Part shown: positions 1 through 8,695 of the stretch, piece by piece | Numbering within the stretch: position 1 is the first letter of the stretch | Layout of the letters: every line of letters starts with the position of its first letter | From: Pelodictyon phaeoclathratiforme BU-1 | GTDB lineage: Bacteria > Bacteroidota > Chlorobiia > Chlorobiales > Chlorobiaceae | DNA: 64,000 bases | Direction of reading: 5' to 3' | Assembly (NCBI RefSeq): GCF_000020645.1 | Contig: NC_011060.1 | Location: 2,370,501 to 2,434,500, forward strand | Program-made: the position numbers and the translations under genes | Notes under the pieces: generated by a model | Seen by the model: only the letters and a program-made list of their open reading frames with translations | Told to the model about the DNA's origin: nothing | Database searches by the model: none

Positions 1-227
1 TTCAGGGCTGCAAGATGAACACATCCATCAAACCCTTCAGCCATCACAGCCCGCAACTGCTCGGGACGCATAATATCACCATAGACAAACCGGGCATCAC
101 CAAAAAGATTCTCCCTCAGTCCGCTCTGCAGATTATCAAACACCGTCACCTCATATCCGCGATCAAGAAAAGCTCTTGCAACATGGCTGCCAATATAGCC
201 CGCGCCCCCGATAACCAGAATTCGCAT
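1..227 (-). CDS. NAD-dependent sugar epimerase, N-terminal part (GalE-like), cut by window edge
   Basis: The first 75 codons of a short-chain sugar-nucleotide epimerase/dehydratase start at the ATG complementary to 225-227 and run off the left edge. The translation opens with a Rossmann glycine motif (GGAGYIGSH, about residues 7-15), followed by FDNLQSG, which binds the NAD ribose, and ends in HLAA. This pattern is typical of UDP-glucose 4-epimerase (GalE) and close relatives. It is the last gene seen in a minus-strand run with rmlB and rmlD, so a role in surface polysaccharide sugar supply is likely. The catalytic YxxxK is outside the window, so the exact substrate cannot be set. Confidence 0.85.
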   Translation of the reverse strand, partial: MRILVIGGAGYIGSHVARAFLDRGYEVTVFDNLQSGLRENLFGDARFVYGDIMRPEQLRAVMAEGFDGCVHLAAL

Positions 228-269
228 AAAAAATACCCTTTCATTCAATGTTTATGGTGCAAACAACAC

Positions 270-1319
270 TCAGCGGTTGCCATACATCTCTTCGTAATAA
301 CGCTGATACCCCCCTGAAGTCACATCGTCAAGCCACTCCGCATTCGAAAGATACCACTCAACCGTCAGTTCAAGCCCTTTTTCAAAGGAGATCGAAGGAA
401 CCCATCCCAATTCGCGCTGCAGTTTCGAGGAATCGATGGCATAGCGAAGATCATGGCCAGCCCGGTCAGTCACATAGGTAACAAGCTTTTCAGACTCTCC
501 CGAAGGACGACCAAGCTTCCCATCCATAATCCGGCAAAGAAGCCTGATCAGGTCGATGTTGCTCCACTCGTTATGACCGCCGATATTGTAGGTTTCACCA
601 CTCTTCCCCTGATGAAATATAACATCAATCGCCTGCGCATGATCAACAACCCAGAGCCAGTCGCGAATGTTTTCACCCTTGCCATAAACCGGGAGGGGCT
701 TGCGGTTGACGATATTATTGATAAAAAGCGGGATGAGCTTTTCCGGAAACTGGAATGAGCCGTAGTTGTTTGAACAGTTGCTGATCACCACCGGAATACC
801 AAAAGTATCGTGATAGGCTCGTACAAAATGGTCGGAGGAGGCTTTCGAGGCAGAGTAGGGACTGTGGGGATCGTAAGAAGTCTCTTCGGTAAAGAGTCCC
901 TCACTACCGAGAGAACCATAGACCTCATCGGTTGAAATGTGATAGAACCTCTTCCCCTCATAATCACTCTGCCAGGAGGCTCTGGCGGCATTGAGCAGAT
1001 TGACCGTACCAAGCACATTGGTCACCACAAACTCCGTCGGATTGGCAATCGAGCGATCAACATGCGACTCGGCTGCAAGATGGATCACTCCATCAAACTG
1101 GTTCTCCTGAAACAACTGCAGCAGAAAATCGCCATCAGTGATATCCCCCCTGACAAACCGATAGTTCGGATTGCTCTCAACATCGCGAAGATTGGCAAGG
1201 TTTCCGGCATAAGTCAACTTGTCAAGATTGGTAATCGTATACGAGGGATAACTCTTCAGGAAATGGCGGACAACATGTGACCCGATAAAACCTGCCCCTC
1301 CTGTAATCAAAATATGCAT
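270..1319 (-). CDS. rmlB: dTDP-glucose 4,6-dehydratase RmlB
   Basis: A 349-residue protein that converts dTDP-glucose to dTDP-4-keto-6-deoxyglucose, second step of dTDP-L-rhamnose synthesis in the cytoplasm. Visible marks are the NAD-binding TGGAGFIGSH at the N terminus, HLAAESHVDRS, the STDEVYGSL segment and the catalytic YxxxK in PYSASKASSDHF. I chose the ATG at 1319 (MHILITGGAGF) because the frame upstream to 1442 shows no family similarity and lies in the 3' end of rmlD. It follows rmlD by 37 bp and is probably co-transcribed with it. Length is normal for the family. Confidence 0.95.
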   Translation of the reverse strand: MHILITGGAGFIGSHVVRHFLKSYPSYTITNLDKLTYAGNLANLRDVESNPNYRFVRGDITDGDFLLQLFQENQFDGVIHLAAESHVDRSIANPTEFVVTNVLGTVNLLNAARASWQSDYEGKRFYHISTDEVYGSLGSEGLFTEETSYDPHSPYSASKASSDHFVRAYHDTFGIPVVISNCSNNYGSFQFPEKLIPLFINNIVNRKPLPVYGKGENIRDWLWVVDHAQAIDVIFHQGKSGETYNIGGHNEWSNIDLIRLLCRIMDGKLGRPSGESEKLVTYVTDRAGHDLRYAIDSSKLQRELGWVPSISFEKGLELTVEWYLSNAEWLDDVTSGGYQRYYEEMYGNR

Positions 1320-1356
1320 AAGTGTAACTGTTTGGTTAGAGTTGCCAATCCCGCTC

Positions 1357-2235
1357 TCATCCTTTATTCGCTCCATGCTGCAACTTCTCAAGCATGGCAG
1401 CCAGCGATACCCGCCAGTACGGAATTTCAAGCTTCCACTCATCCTTTATAGCCGACTTGTTCAGAACGCTATAATGCGGTCTCTCGGCAATCTGGGGATA
1501 CTGACTGCTTTCGACCGGCACCACCCTGCAGGGCAGTTCAGCCAACTCCATGATCGCCTGGGCAAAATCATACCAGGAGCAAACCCCTTCATTTGAATAA
1601 TGATAGCGTCCTGCGTAGTGGTTATTCTTGTCGTACCGCTCAAGCATTGAAACAAGAGCGCCTGCAAGATCAGCCGCCCAGGTTGGCGTACCAATCTGGT
1701 CAGCCACAACGTTCAGCGTCGAACGCTCGGCGCCAAGACGCAACATCGTCTTGACAAAGTTGGCGCCATAGATCGAATAGAGCCATGAGGTACGGATAAT
1801 CCAGTGAGAAGGCGCAATATCGCGGATACGCTCCTCCCCTTCCCATTTCGACACACCGTAAACACCAAGCGGAGTAGCGGGATCAGTTTCCCGATAAGGA
1901 ATATGCGACTTGCCATTAAAAACATAATCAGTTGAAATGTGCACCAGAAGAGCATTGCGCTCCTTTGCACAGGCCGCAAGCACGGCAGCACCATCCCGGT
2001 TCACCCTGAATGCCGCATCAACATCCGACTCCGCCTTGTCCACAGCCGTATATGCCGCACAATTGATGATCACCTCTATCTCATGCTCACGGCAAAGCTC
2101 AGCAACACGCTCGGGAGAGGTAATATCGAGATCAGGAAGGTCATAGAAAAAAAAACGGTGGTTGTCAGAGCGGGTTGAGAGTTCCTGCAACTCAGAACCA
2201 AGCTGACCCCGACTGCCGGTAACAAGAATATTCAT
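1357..2235 (-). CDS. rmlD: dTDP-4-dehydrorhamnose reductase RmlD
   Basis: A 292-residue NAD(P)H-dependent reductase for the last step of dTDP-L-rhamnose synthesis. It starts MNILVTGSRGQLGSE, with the Rossmann GxxGQLG motif typical of RmlD, then HISTDYVFNG and the catalytic YxxxK in YGVSKWEGE. Full length for the family. It lies directly upstream of rmlB on the minus strand. The other two pathway genes, rmlC and rmlA, lie about 7.3 kb further upstream on the same strand, beyond a block of unrelated accessory genes. Confidence 0.95.
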   Translation of the reverse strand: MNILVTGSRGQLGSELQELSTRSDNHRFFFYDLPDLDITSPERVAELCREHEIEVIINCAAYTAVDKAESDVDAAFRVNRDGAAVLAACAKERNALLVHISTDYVFNGKSHIPYRETDPATPLGVYGVSKWEGEERIRDIAPSHWIIRTSWLYSIYGANFVKTMLRLGAERSTLNVVADQIGTPTWAADLAGALVSMLERYDKNNHYAGRYHYSNEGVCSWYDFAQAIMELAELPCRVVPVESSQYPQIAERPHYSVLNKSAIKDEWKLEIPYWRVSLAAMLEKLQHGANKG

Positions 2236-2888
2236 AAAAAAATGAAAGTTGAAGGTGACAATCAGAGCGCTGAAGCCTTGAGACAGCGTACTGTTACGAG
2301 TTCAACCCAAGACCGAGAATCAAGATATAAAAATGAGAGCGAAAAAGATACTCATTACTCCTTGGATATCGACCTCTTTCTCTGCCCTCCAGCTCCCTCA
2401 TCAGCAGCGTAGCCATCGGTGATCTGGAACAAGAGAGGCGCTGAAGAGGCGAAGCGGATTGTTACGCTCTTCTGCAGTTGCGCACCAGTTCATGAACGCC
2501 ACGCTTTCACGCCTGAGCACTATCCACATTGGCGGCCTCGCTTGCATCAGCAGAGCAACGAGATAGTAAAAGCGGTGCTCCACAATCACAAAAATATTAG
2601 CAGGAAAGAGTATTATTATCTTGTATTTATGCGTAACTTTAACTGTTATTTGACTCTATTGAGGAACAAAGGTCTGTACAGCTTAACGATGCCCATACTT
2701 TCAAAAAGAAAGATCCGGTTTGAATTGTCTTGTATGGTTTTAGGCTGATCGGTATAAATCGGGATGATACTGCCATTATATCTCATTTTAAAACAATTAT
2801 TTAATTGGCTTATCGGAATAATTTTGAAGTCGTCTTATACAGAAAGGAGCGTCTGGTTTTTCCGAAATATGCTGATCGTCTCAACAAT
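2236..2888. other. Non-coding or degenerate stretch upstream of rmlD
   Basis: About 650 bp without a gene I can support. Short open frames exist on both strands but none has a recognisable domain, a plausible start context or codon use like its neighbours. Base composition becomes AT-rich from about 2580, which matches the following cassette-like gene rather than the rml genes. A promoter for rmlD may lie just above 2235 but I see no convincing -35/-10 pair. Confidence 0.4.
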
Positions 2889-2899
2889 GTTAGACCACG

Positions 2900-3553
2900 A
2901 TGAGGAAAATGTCACAAATGGATACAGAGAGCACACAAAACACTTCGCAGAACGAATCAAAGCACATGGAAACTCGCATTGAGGACTTGAAATGGGGTAT
3001 TGGCTTGTTTGCAGGCGTATTGAGTTTGTTAGTCGCTGGTCTATCTATAATGGTCGGGTTGAATCTATCGTCTGAAAAGTCTTCTTTAGACACTTTGAAA
3101 AACGAACTCCGGACAGAGGTACGCGAATATCTTGGAAAATCCTCAAAACCAAATCTTGTTCTTATGGGAGTTGACGGACGGGAACTCCAAGGGGAAACGG
3201 TGGATGCATGGTTGGCGCCAAACGAAAAAGGTGCTCAGATACACTTTTCTTGGGTTATTAAAAACGTAGGCAAAGGACGTAGCGGTAAAATATTCGCGAG
3301 ATTTTACTCTTCCAATGTGCTTTTTCCAGACCCAGATGTCGAAGGAACGGGGTACAAATTCTCCACATTTATTGAACCCAGTAAGTTCCAACCTTCCGAA
3401 GTGTTTGGAGGAGCTTCTGTTCTGTACACGGCAAATTTAGGTGTTGACGAATCGATGCAATCTCTTGATAGCAAACCAGAGATTCTTGTCAGGCTATTTT
3501 ACGGTGATGGGCAGTCTGTTGATGCCAAATTCAGAGTAAGACAAAAGAAATGA
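2900..3553 (+). CDS. Unknown membrane-anchored protein, possible integron cassette gene
   Basis: A 217-residue protein I do not recognise. It has a polar, Ser/Thr/Asn-rich N terminus (about 1-30), one clear transmembrane segment (about 33-53, rich in Gly, Leu, Val and Ala), a short helical stretch and a C-terminal beta-rich domain of about 130 residues that should sit on one face of the membrane. A second in-frame ATG (MSQMDTES) is an alternative start. The gene is AT-rich against its surroundings. It is framed by GTTAGAC at 2889-2895, eleven bases before the start, and by an attC-like inverted repeat directly after the stop, which is how integron gene cassettes are built. Confidence 0.6.
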   Translation: MRKMSQMDTESTQNTSQNESKHMETRIEDLKWGIGLFAGVLSLLVAGLSIMVGLNLSSEKSSLDTLKNELRTEVREYLGKSSKPNLVLMGVDGRELQGETVDAWLAPNEKGAQIHFSWVIKNVGKGRSGKIFARFYSSNVLFPDPDVEGTGYKFSTFIEPSKFQPSEVFGGASVLYTANLGVDESMQSLDSKPEILVRLFYGDGQSVDAKFRVRQKK

Positions 3554-3557
3554 CTGT

Positions 3558-3613
3558 GTCTAACAAGGAAAATCCAACTGACGCGCAAAGACGGCTTAGC
3601 TTGGTCGTTAGAA
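3558..3613 (+). repeat. attC-like recombination site (tentative)
   Basis: Begins with GTCTAAC (3558-3564), fitting the RYYYAAC end box of attC sites, and ends with GTTAGAA (3607-3613), near the GTTRRRY core box. The ends are complementary over six bases. Inside, CCAACTGA (from 3575) can pair imperfectly with TTAGCTTGG (ending 3604) to give a short imperfect stem. The layout and bases resemble the aadA-type attC. It starts four bases after the stop codon of the preceding gene. No integron integrase lies in the window and the final core-box base is atypical, so this stays tentative. Confidence 0.4.
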
Positions 3614-3630
3614 GGAGTAAAAAGAAAGGT

Positions 3631-4506
3631 TCAATGGCGTAGCAGCTCTGCGTCTATCCCGGCAACAGCAGCAGCTTCTTCAGCACTCATTCCCTTTTCT
3701 ACCAATCGGTTGGCAACTTCAAGTTTTCCTTCAATCCGTCCCTCCTCCTTGCCCTCCATCCGACCGAGACCATAGTTTGATTCTACAAGACTGGCCTCAT
3801 AACGCAGGTCATCCTGATAACGGGCATAGGCTAACTGCTCTTCTTCCGGCATACTCATGAGGGAAAAAGATTGTTTTGCTTTCTGAATTCCCTTGGCTTT
3901 GAACTCATCCTTGATCTCTTCGTTTTTGAGAAAGTAGATCCACTCGTCAAGTGATGTTGTGGCCATCCGGTTAAAGTTATTGATCCTGATCAGGTAGTAT
4001 TCAGGATAAATGTGGTTGATCTGACTCTTGCCGAACTGCTTCTGCTGGCTGATATTGAGTTGCAGTTTGTCATGGTCATGGGTCCCCGTGAAGCTGGTGG
4101 TACCATGATAGATGTAGTCGGTGCCGTGGCCGAGATCAAAGTAGAGGATATTGACAGAGATAACCTTGACCAGTTTGGCATAGGCTTCGCCCTCTTTTTG
4201 ATGTTCAGTGATGACCCGTGAAGTGCCGTAAAGCATCCGCTGCAGATAATCAAGTTCCCGCTCAAACTGTACTTCAATAATGATAATTTCGCCCTTTCTG
4301 TTTTTTACCTTGAGGTCAACACGGTTGAATTTGTCGCTTCTCCTCTCCTTGTTGCTTTCGCTTTCGAGAATGTCAAGGACAAGAATGTCTTCGCCGAGAA
4401 GCTCGCTTAAAAAACCTTCAAGAATCTCAAAGTTGGCTTTGCTCCGCAGCAGGCGCTTCATTGCCCAGTCGAAAGTGATCAGTTTTCGGGATGATCGGGT
4501 ACTCAT
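3631..4506 (-). CDS. Rpn family PD-(D/E)XK nuclease / putative transposase (PDDEXK_2)
   Basis: A 291-residue protein of the recombination-promoting nuclease (Rpn) family. It begins MSTRSSRKLITFDWAMKRLL, the usual opening of this family, and I chose that start (4506) over an upstream ATG. The nuclease signature is DLKVKNRKGEIIIIEVQ (Asp, then Glu-x-Gln in the lysine position typical of Rpn proteins). The C-terminal tail has GKEEGRIEGKLEVA repeats and a short helical SAEEAAAVAGI motif common in the group. Rpn proteins move in and out of genomes and cut DNA in vitro. It sits alone in the accessory island, convergent with the gene at 2900. Confidence 0.85.
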   Translation of the reverse strand: MSTRSSRKLITFDWAMKRLLRSKANFEILEGFLSELLGEDILVLDILESESNKERRSDKFNRVDLKVKNRKGEIIIIEVQFERELDYLQRMLYGTSRVITEHQKEGEAYAKLVKVISVNILYFDLGHGTDYIYHGTTSFTGTHDHDKLQLNISQQKQFGKSQINHIYPEYYLIRINNFNRMATTSLDEWIYFLKNEEIKDEFKAKGIQKAKQSFSLMSMPEEEQLAYARYQDDLRYEASLVESNYGLGRMEGKEEGRIEGKLEVANRLVEKGMSAEEAAAVAGIDAELLRH

Positions 4507-4752
4507 GGCTTTACAGTTCACAGGTTACAAGTTGAGGAGAGGCGCATACCCCTCTCTTCTATAGTACGTTTTTTATTCTTGTACAAAAAAGCGTGTTCTC
4601 ATTTATGCCATAGCAGCCGATGCTCCTGTTCTGCAGCGGAAGTTCCGTTTATCAAGAATGGAGTCCGGAATAGAAATCAACGGAAACCCTTAAAATAAAA
4701 CAAGGTAGATCATTATGGCCGATACTGCTGCCTGAGGGAAGTTGCGACTGTT

Positions 4753-4896
4753 ATGTGCATTGTCGATATTGAAGGCGGTGCACTCTCTGTTGCATTTGTT
4801 GAAGAGGCGGATGGTGACTTTTTCCTGATGACTCTGTTTTCAGAGAGAGAGCACAGAACGCACTTGAAAAAGAGACTCTTTGCCAGTCACTCATAG
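4753..4896 (+). CDS. Small ORF of unknown status, possible gene remnant
   Basis: A 47-codon frame from an ATG, ending MTLFSEREHRTHLKKRLFASHS, just ahead of the membrane protein at 4898 (the stop TAG is at 4894-4896). I do not recognise it. It may be the tail of a lost gene or a real short leader-type gene. The rest of 4507-4879 shows nothing else I can support. Confidence 0.2.
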   Translation: MCIVDIEGGALSVAFVEEADGDFFLMTLFSEREHRTHLKKRLFASHS

Positions 4897-4897
4897 A

Positions 4898-6367
4898 ATG
4901 AAATACTGCTGGATTGCCGTTATTGTTTCTGGAGCTGCGGCTGCGCGTCTATGGCTCCTTTTCAGCACTGAGCTGGTGCCGGGAATCAACGGAGCCTATT
5001 ACCTCATACAGGTACGCGCATTACTGGAACGGCAAGAACTTGCGCTGCCTGATCTGCCACTCGTTTTTTACTTTGAGGCGCTCCTCGCCGGATTGCTGCA
5101 AAGGCTGACGGGTAATGGAATTAATGAAAGTGTACTTCTCGCGGTAAAACTTATCGATGGTATTCTCCCTGCGTTTGCAGCGTTACCGATCTTTTTCCTG
5201 CTTGAACGTTGGAACCTTAACGCTATGGCTCCACGCTGGATCTCCGCACTCGGGGCCTTGCTTGTGGTCATGTGCTTTCCTGCGCTAAGCGTGGTCGGAG
5301 ATTTGCAGAAGCATTCACTCGCCCTTGCCTTGCTTGCCGCATTGCTCTGGCAGATTAATGCCTGGATGAAGAGGCCATCGGCAGCTCATCTCCTTGGAAT
5401 TGGACTCTCTGGTGCACTGATTGCATTGACACATATTGCCGTATTTGGAGCAACAATGCTTTTGCTTGCAGGTATTTTTCTCGCATCCCTCTTCGTTCGA
5501 AAGCGATTTCCGTGGAAAGCACAGCATCCGCTGGTTGTTGCTGCCATCGTTGTTCTTGTCATGATTGTCGGGGCTGTTTGGTGGCGGTTCGATGCTCAAC
5601 GTCTGTATCGCCTGTTCTCTGTGGTGTCTAACCTGGCAAACCTGGTGCAGAATGGGGCGTTCATGCCTGGGGCTACAGGCGTACCATCTCCAATAACCTC
5701 ATACCTGCTCTGGTTTTTTGAGCTACTGGCGGCTTTTGGAATTGTGAGCATAATCTGGAGAAAACGCCAGCAGTTGCCGATTGAGGTTATCTCTATTGTT
5801 ACAGGAGCCACGCTTTCCATCCTCGCTTTGACTATGCCGTTATTCTCTCAGGATATGGCTCTGCGGCTGGCGCTTATTGCTGTTTTGCCAGGTATACTGG
5901 TTCTCTGCTTCGCAATGCAACAGATCAGCAACCGCTGGTTACGTAACATTCTTGCGTTGGGAGTCGCACTTGTGCTTCTTCTGCCAAGTGGATCACTTGT
6001 AGTCAACGGCGGGCAGGCTATGCTCTCTTCAGCCGCTATGCAGGAACTGAAAAGCCTGTCGGCGCTTGTTCACTCACCGGCAAAAACATTGATCATTGCG
6101 CCCCACGGTCTTGAGTGGTGGACGGCATGGACATTAGGGACAAAAATCAGCAACCCTGACGCTGTTGAAATTTCAGACTGCCGCAACTATGCCGAAGTGT
6201 TCGTTATCGAACAAAAGCAATGGTTTCTCCACCGGATGCCACCACCACCACTCATCAGGAGTGCAAGGACAATACCTGCCGTCAGTGAGATTGTCCATGA
6301 TGGAAAATATTTCAAACTTATCCGGGCGGATATAGCACACAACCTGACCCGGCAGGGCAAGGAATGA
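4898..6367 (+). CDS. Polytopic membrane protein, GT-C-type glycosyltransferase-like
   Basis: A 489-residue integral membrane protein with roughly ten to twelve hydrophobic segments and a soluble C-terminal part (from about residue 385). After the first transmembrane helix comes a loop with GINGAYYLIQVRALLE and then DLPLVFYFEALLAG, resembling the first periplasmic loop of GT-C lipid-linked-sugar glycosyltransferases and related proteins, but I cannot identify a clear catalytic DxD or ED pair. The ATG at 4898 (MKYCWIAVIV) is preferred over an in-frame TTG at 4880. The neighbours include dTDP-rhamnose genes, so a role in surface glycan assembly is possible but is inference. Confidence 0.55.
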   Translation: MKYCWIAVIVSGAAAARLWLLFSTELVPGINGAYYLIQVRALLERQELALPDLPLVFYFEALLAGLLQRLTGNGINESVLLAVKLIDGILPAFAALPIFFLLERWNLNAMAPRWISALGALLVVMCFPALSVVGDLQKHSLALALLAALLWQINAWMKRPSAAHLLGIGLSGALIALTHIAVFGATMLLLAGIFLASLFVRKRFPWKAQHPLVVAAIVVLVMIVGAVWWRFDAQRLYRLFSVVSNLANLVQNGAFMPGATGVPSPITSYLLWFFELLAAFGIVSIIWRKRQQLPIEVISIVTGATLSILALTMPLFSQDMALRLALIAVLPGILVLCFAMQQISNRWLRNILALGVALVLLLPSGSLVVNGGQAMLSSAAMQELKSLSALVHSPAKTLIIAPHGLEWWTAWTLGTKISNPDAVEISDCRNYAEVFVIEQKQWFLHRMPPPPLIRSARTIPAVSEIVHDGKYFKLIRADIAHNLTRQGKE

Positions 6368-6443
6368 CAAAGACAAAAAAAGAGGCCACTCATACCTTGC
6401 ACTGCTTTTTTCGTGACCAGATTACCGGGCTGAAACCCCTGCG

Positions 6444-6995
6444 CTACTTCAAGGCCTTCAGCTTTGTGACCGCCATTTTTCCCGCCTCAATCAGCTTGTT
6501 CCGCACGGTTTCATTGTTGTTGTTGCCTGCTCCGATCTGGATGTAGTAACCATCGGCGAGAGTAGAGAGGCCACCGGTTGCAAAGAACGCTTCGTCTCCT
6601 ACTCCCTCGACATCCTTTCTCATACCTTCGAAATTATCCTTCAGACTCTTGTAGATCGAAGCGGAAGTGATGCCCTGAGGCGGCATGAAGGCGTCCTGGG
6701 TCAGCACAACCTGCAGGAATTGCGTAGACTGGGTATCTACCGGGTTGTACAGGCAGAGTTTCTGGCCAACTACCTGATTGTCGGTTTTTTCTGCAGGCTT
6801 GACGGCCTCGCCGAGCATGGTTTCCGCATCCTTTGCTGTAATGAGATCACAGGGTTCGATGATTTTTGATGCCTGCTGCTGTACCGTGGCGTTTTCGCTG
6901 CCGGTTTCAGGTTGCCCGGGGGAATTGCCGCTGCATCCGGGCAACAGCAGGAACAGGCAGAGTGGAAGTATGCGGATGATGTGTGCAGGTCGCAT
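6444..6995 (-). CDS. Putative lipoprotein of unknown function
   Basis: A 183-residue secreted protein with a clear lipoprotein signal: charged MRPAHIIR, a hydrophobic core, and lipobox LLPGC with Cys at about residue 21. The mature part contains PCDLITAKDAETMLGEAV and a C-terminal half with EGVGDEAFFATGG. This is the pattern of small lipoproteins of the DUF3558 kind, in which a Cys-rich N-terminal half precedes a GVGDEAF motif. Function unknown. The insertion sequence begins 27 bp upstream of its start codon (past the duplicated TACGTA), so its native promoter is likely displaced. Confidence 0.7.
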   Translation of the reverse strand: MRPAHIIRILPLCLFLLLPGCSGNSPGQPETGSENATVQQQASKIIEPCDLITAKDAETMLGEAVKPAEKTDNQVVGQKLCLYNPVDTQSTQFLQVVLTQDAFMPPQGITSASIYKSLKDNFEGMRKDVEGVGDEAFFATGGLSTLADGYYIQIGAGNNNNETVRNKLIEAGKMAVTKLKALK

Positions 6996-7214
6996 GAGAT
7001 CGAATAATAAAAAGTTTACGTAGTGGATGAACGAAAAACTGTTATGATATTATAAAATAATAGTTTATATTGTTATTTCATGGTCAAAGATATTTGACGG
7101 ACCCTGAGCTAAAGCGTAATAATACCCCATTAGAAGCATTTTTGATAGAGAAAAGGTGTTGCAGGGTGCCCTCAAAGAGAAACAGACTCCAAACTTCGTT
7201 TTTTGAAATCCACT

Positions 7215-7709
7215 ATGCGTAGCGTCATCAACCACCAAATGATGTTCGGTCGTACCGATATTTCTGCCATTGTTTTCGATCCGAAATCACGAGATGATAT
7301 CCCAAAAATCTTGAGGGGCCTTCAGGGCATCTACACCGACGAGGAGTTGCGCAAGCGTGTTTTTGCCATCCTCGAAGAGGTTCGTCCTGAACGGAAAAAA
7401 GGAGAAGGAAAAGCTGACCCAAACACAGGGCGTCCCGGTATGGAGCAATGGGCAATTTTGGTACTGGGTGTCGTTCGACTGGGAATCAACGCTGATTACG
7501 ATCGGCTTCATGAATTGGTCAATCACCACGATACGCTTCGCCAGATGCTTGGTCACAACGATTGGACTGATAAAACATCTTATGAACTCCAGACCATCAA
7601 AGATAATGTCCGACTGTTTACCCCCGAATTGCTTGATCGAATCAACCAGGAAATTGTCCGTGCAGGTCATACGTTAGTAAAAAAAAAGAGGAAGAAAATT
7701 TCCCTTTAA
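7215..7709 (+). CDS. ISNCY-type transposase, N-terminal frame (orfA), copy 1
   Basis: A 164-residue product covering the N-terminal third of an ISNCY-type transposase. The segment GRPGMEQWAILVLGVVRLG and the following DYDRLHELVNHH are typical of the family's N-terminal helical domain. It ends in a lysine-rich linker (TLVKKKRKK). In most relatives I know this linker runs straight into the catalytic domain in one frame; here the frame ends at 7709 and the catalytic frame starts on the overlapping base (TAATG). An in-frame TTG at 7203 is an alternative start. Confidence 0.85.
   Translation: MRSVINHQMMFGRTDISAIVFDPKSRDDIPKILRGLQGIYTDEELRKRVFAILEEVRPERKKGEGKADPNTGRPGMEQWAILVLGVVRLGINADYDRLHELVNHHDTLRQMLGHNDWTDKTSYELQTIKDNVRLFTPELLDRINQEIVRAGHTLVKKKRKKISL
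7682..7688 (+). promoter_or_regulatory. Programmed -1 frameshift heptamer A_AAA_AAG
   Basis: Nine consecutive A (7679-7687) followed by G place the classic slippery heptamer A AAA AAG in the orfA frame. A shift of -1 here enters the orfB frame, which is open across the junction (no stop between 7673 and 7709), giving one transposase of about 480-490 residues, the usual size for the family. The same run is present in copy 2 (54809-54815 on the minus strand). Confidence 0.65.
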
Positions 7710-8695
7710 TGGCCCGAGGTGATTCGTTTGTGGTGGAAACCAACGTTCACTTTCCTGCTGATACAAGCCAGTTGTTCGATGCCATTCGCAAAGCCATTGA
7801 GGTCTGTGCGAAATGGTCTTTTGATGAAGGATTAAGTCAATGGCGCCAATACGATCATAACATCCGGCATATCAAAAGAATGCGTCGTATTGTGCAACAG
7901 CTCAAGCACTCGACATCAAAAAAGCCGGAAAAGAAAGCTCTCAAAGATCAACAAATAAAGCAAGCACTCCTCGATTACCTTGCGGCAGTCGATTATCAGT
8001 TACAACGGGCAGTGCGTACCGGCGCAGAACTGGGTGGCTTAAATCCGTTGCGGCTCAGCCAGCTTAACGGCTATATTGCTCATGCTGAGGTACAAATGGG
8101 GCAAATTCGTCGTCGGATAAATGACGAGGTTATTCCGCATGCGGAGAAAGTCTTTTCAATTTTTCAGCCACACACCGAGTGGATCAGTAAAGGCAAGGCG
8201 GGAGTGCCGGTTGAGTTGGGATTACGGGTCTGTATTATCGAAGATCAGTATCGTTTTATCCTGCATCATCAGGTCATGGAAAAAGTTGTCGATAGCGACA
8301 TCGCAGTGTCCATTATCGAAGAGACCAAGCAACGTTTTCCAAACTTGCGATCGATCAGCTACGACAAAGGCTTTCATAGCCCGGATAACCAACGCGACCT
8401 GAAAGCGCTTCTTGAAAAAGTTGTTATGCCGAAAAAAGGCAAGCTCTCAAAAATCGACAAAGCTCATGAATCCGAGCCGGAATTCAGGAGACTGCGACGG
8501 CAGCATTCGGCAGTTGAATCAGCAATCAACGCACTTGAGGTTCACGGCTTGGATATATGCCCTGATGATGGCATCAAAGGATTCAATCGCTATGTTGCCC
8601 TTGCAGTGCTGGCTCGCAACATTCATCGTTATGGAGCACTCTTGTACAAGCAGGATGCGAAGCGACATCGAGGGCCCTACAAAAAAGCTGCCTGA
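7709..8695 (+). CDS. ISNCY-type transposase, DDE catalytic frame (orfB), copy 1
   Basis: A 328-residue frame with the RNase H-fold DDE transposase core. Visible family marks are GDSFVVETNVHFPADT at the N terminus (first Asp region), PHTEWISKGK, SYDKGFHSPDNQ (second Asp, about residue 217), VMPKKGKLSK and HSAVESAINALEVHGLD (catalytic Glu, about residue 269), ending RYVALAVLARNIHR. It could be made by termination-reinitiation at TAATG or as the C-terminal part of a -1 frameshift fusion with orfA. The identical protein is encoded by copy 2, so the element is probably still mobile or moved recently. Confidence 0.9.
   Translation: MARGDSFVVETNVHFPADTSQLFDAIRKAIEVCAKWSFDEGLSQWRQYDHNIRHIKRMRRIVQQLKHSTSKKPEKKALKDQQIKQALLDYLAAVDYQLQRAVRTGAELGGLNPLRLSQLNGYIAHAEVQMGQIRRRINDEVIPHAEKVFSIFQPHTEWISKGKAGVPVELGLRVCIIEDQYRFILHHQVMEKVVDSDIAVSIIEETKQRFPNLRSISYDKGFHSPDNQRDLKALLEKVVMPKKGKLSKIDKAHESEPEFRRLRRQHSAVESAINALEVHGLDICPDDGIKGFNRYVALAVLARNIHRYGALLYKQDAKRHRGPYKKAA

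Noticed and set aside
2401..2748. Short frames in the gap upstream of rmlD
   Set aside because: No start context, domain or codon pattern; left as non-coding.
6995..7200. Outward promoter in the IS left end driving the lipoprotein gene
   Set aside because: A TATAAT-like block is present on the minus strand but the nearest TTGACC is about 27 bases away, too far for a normal promoter.
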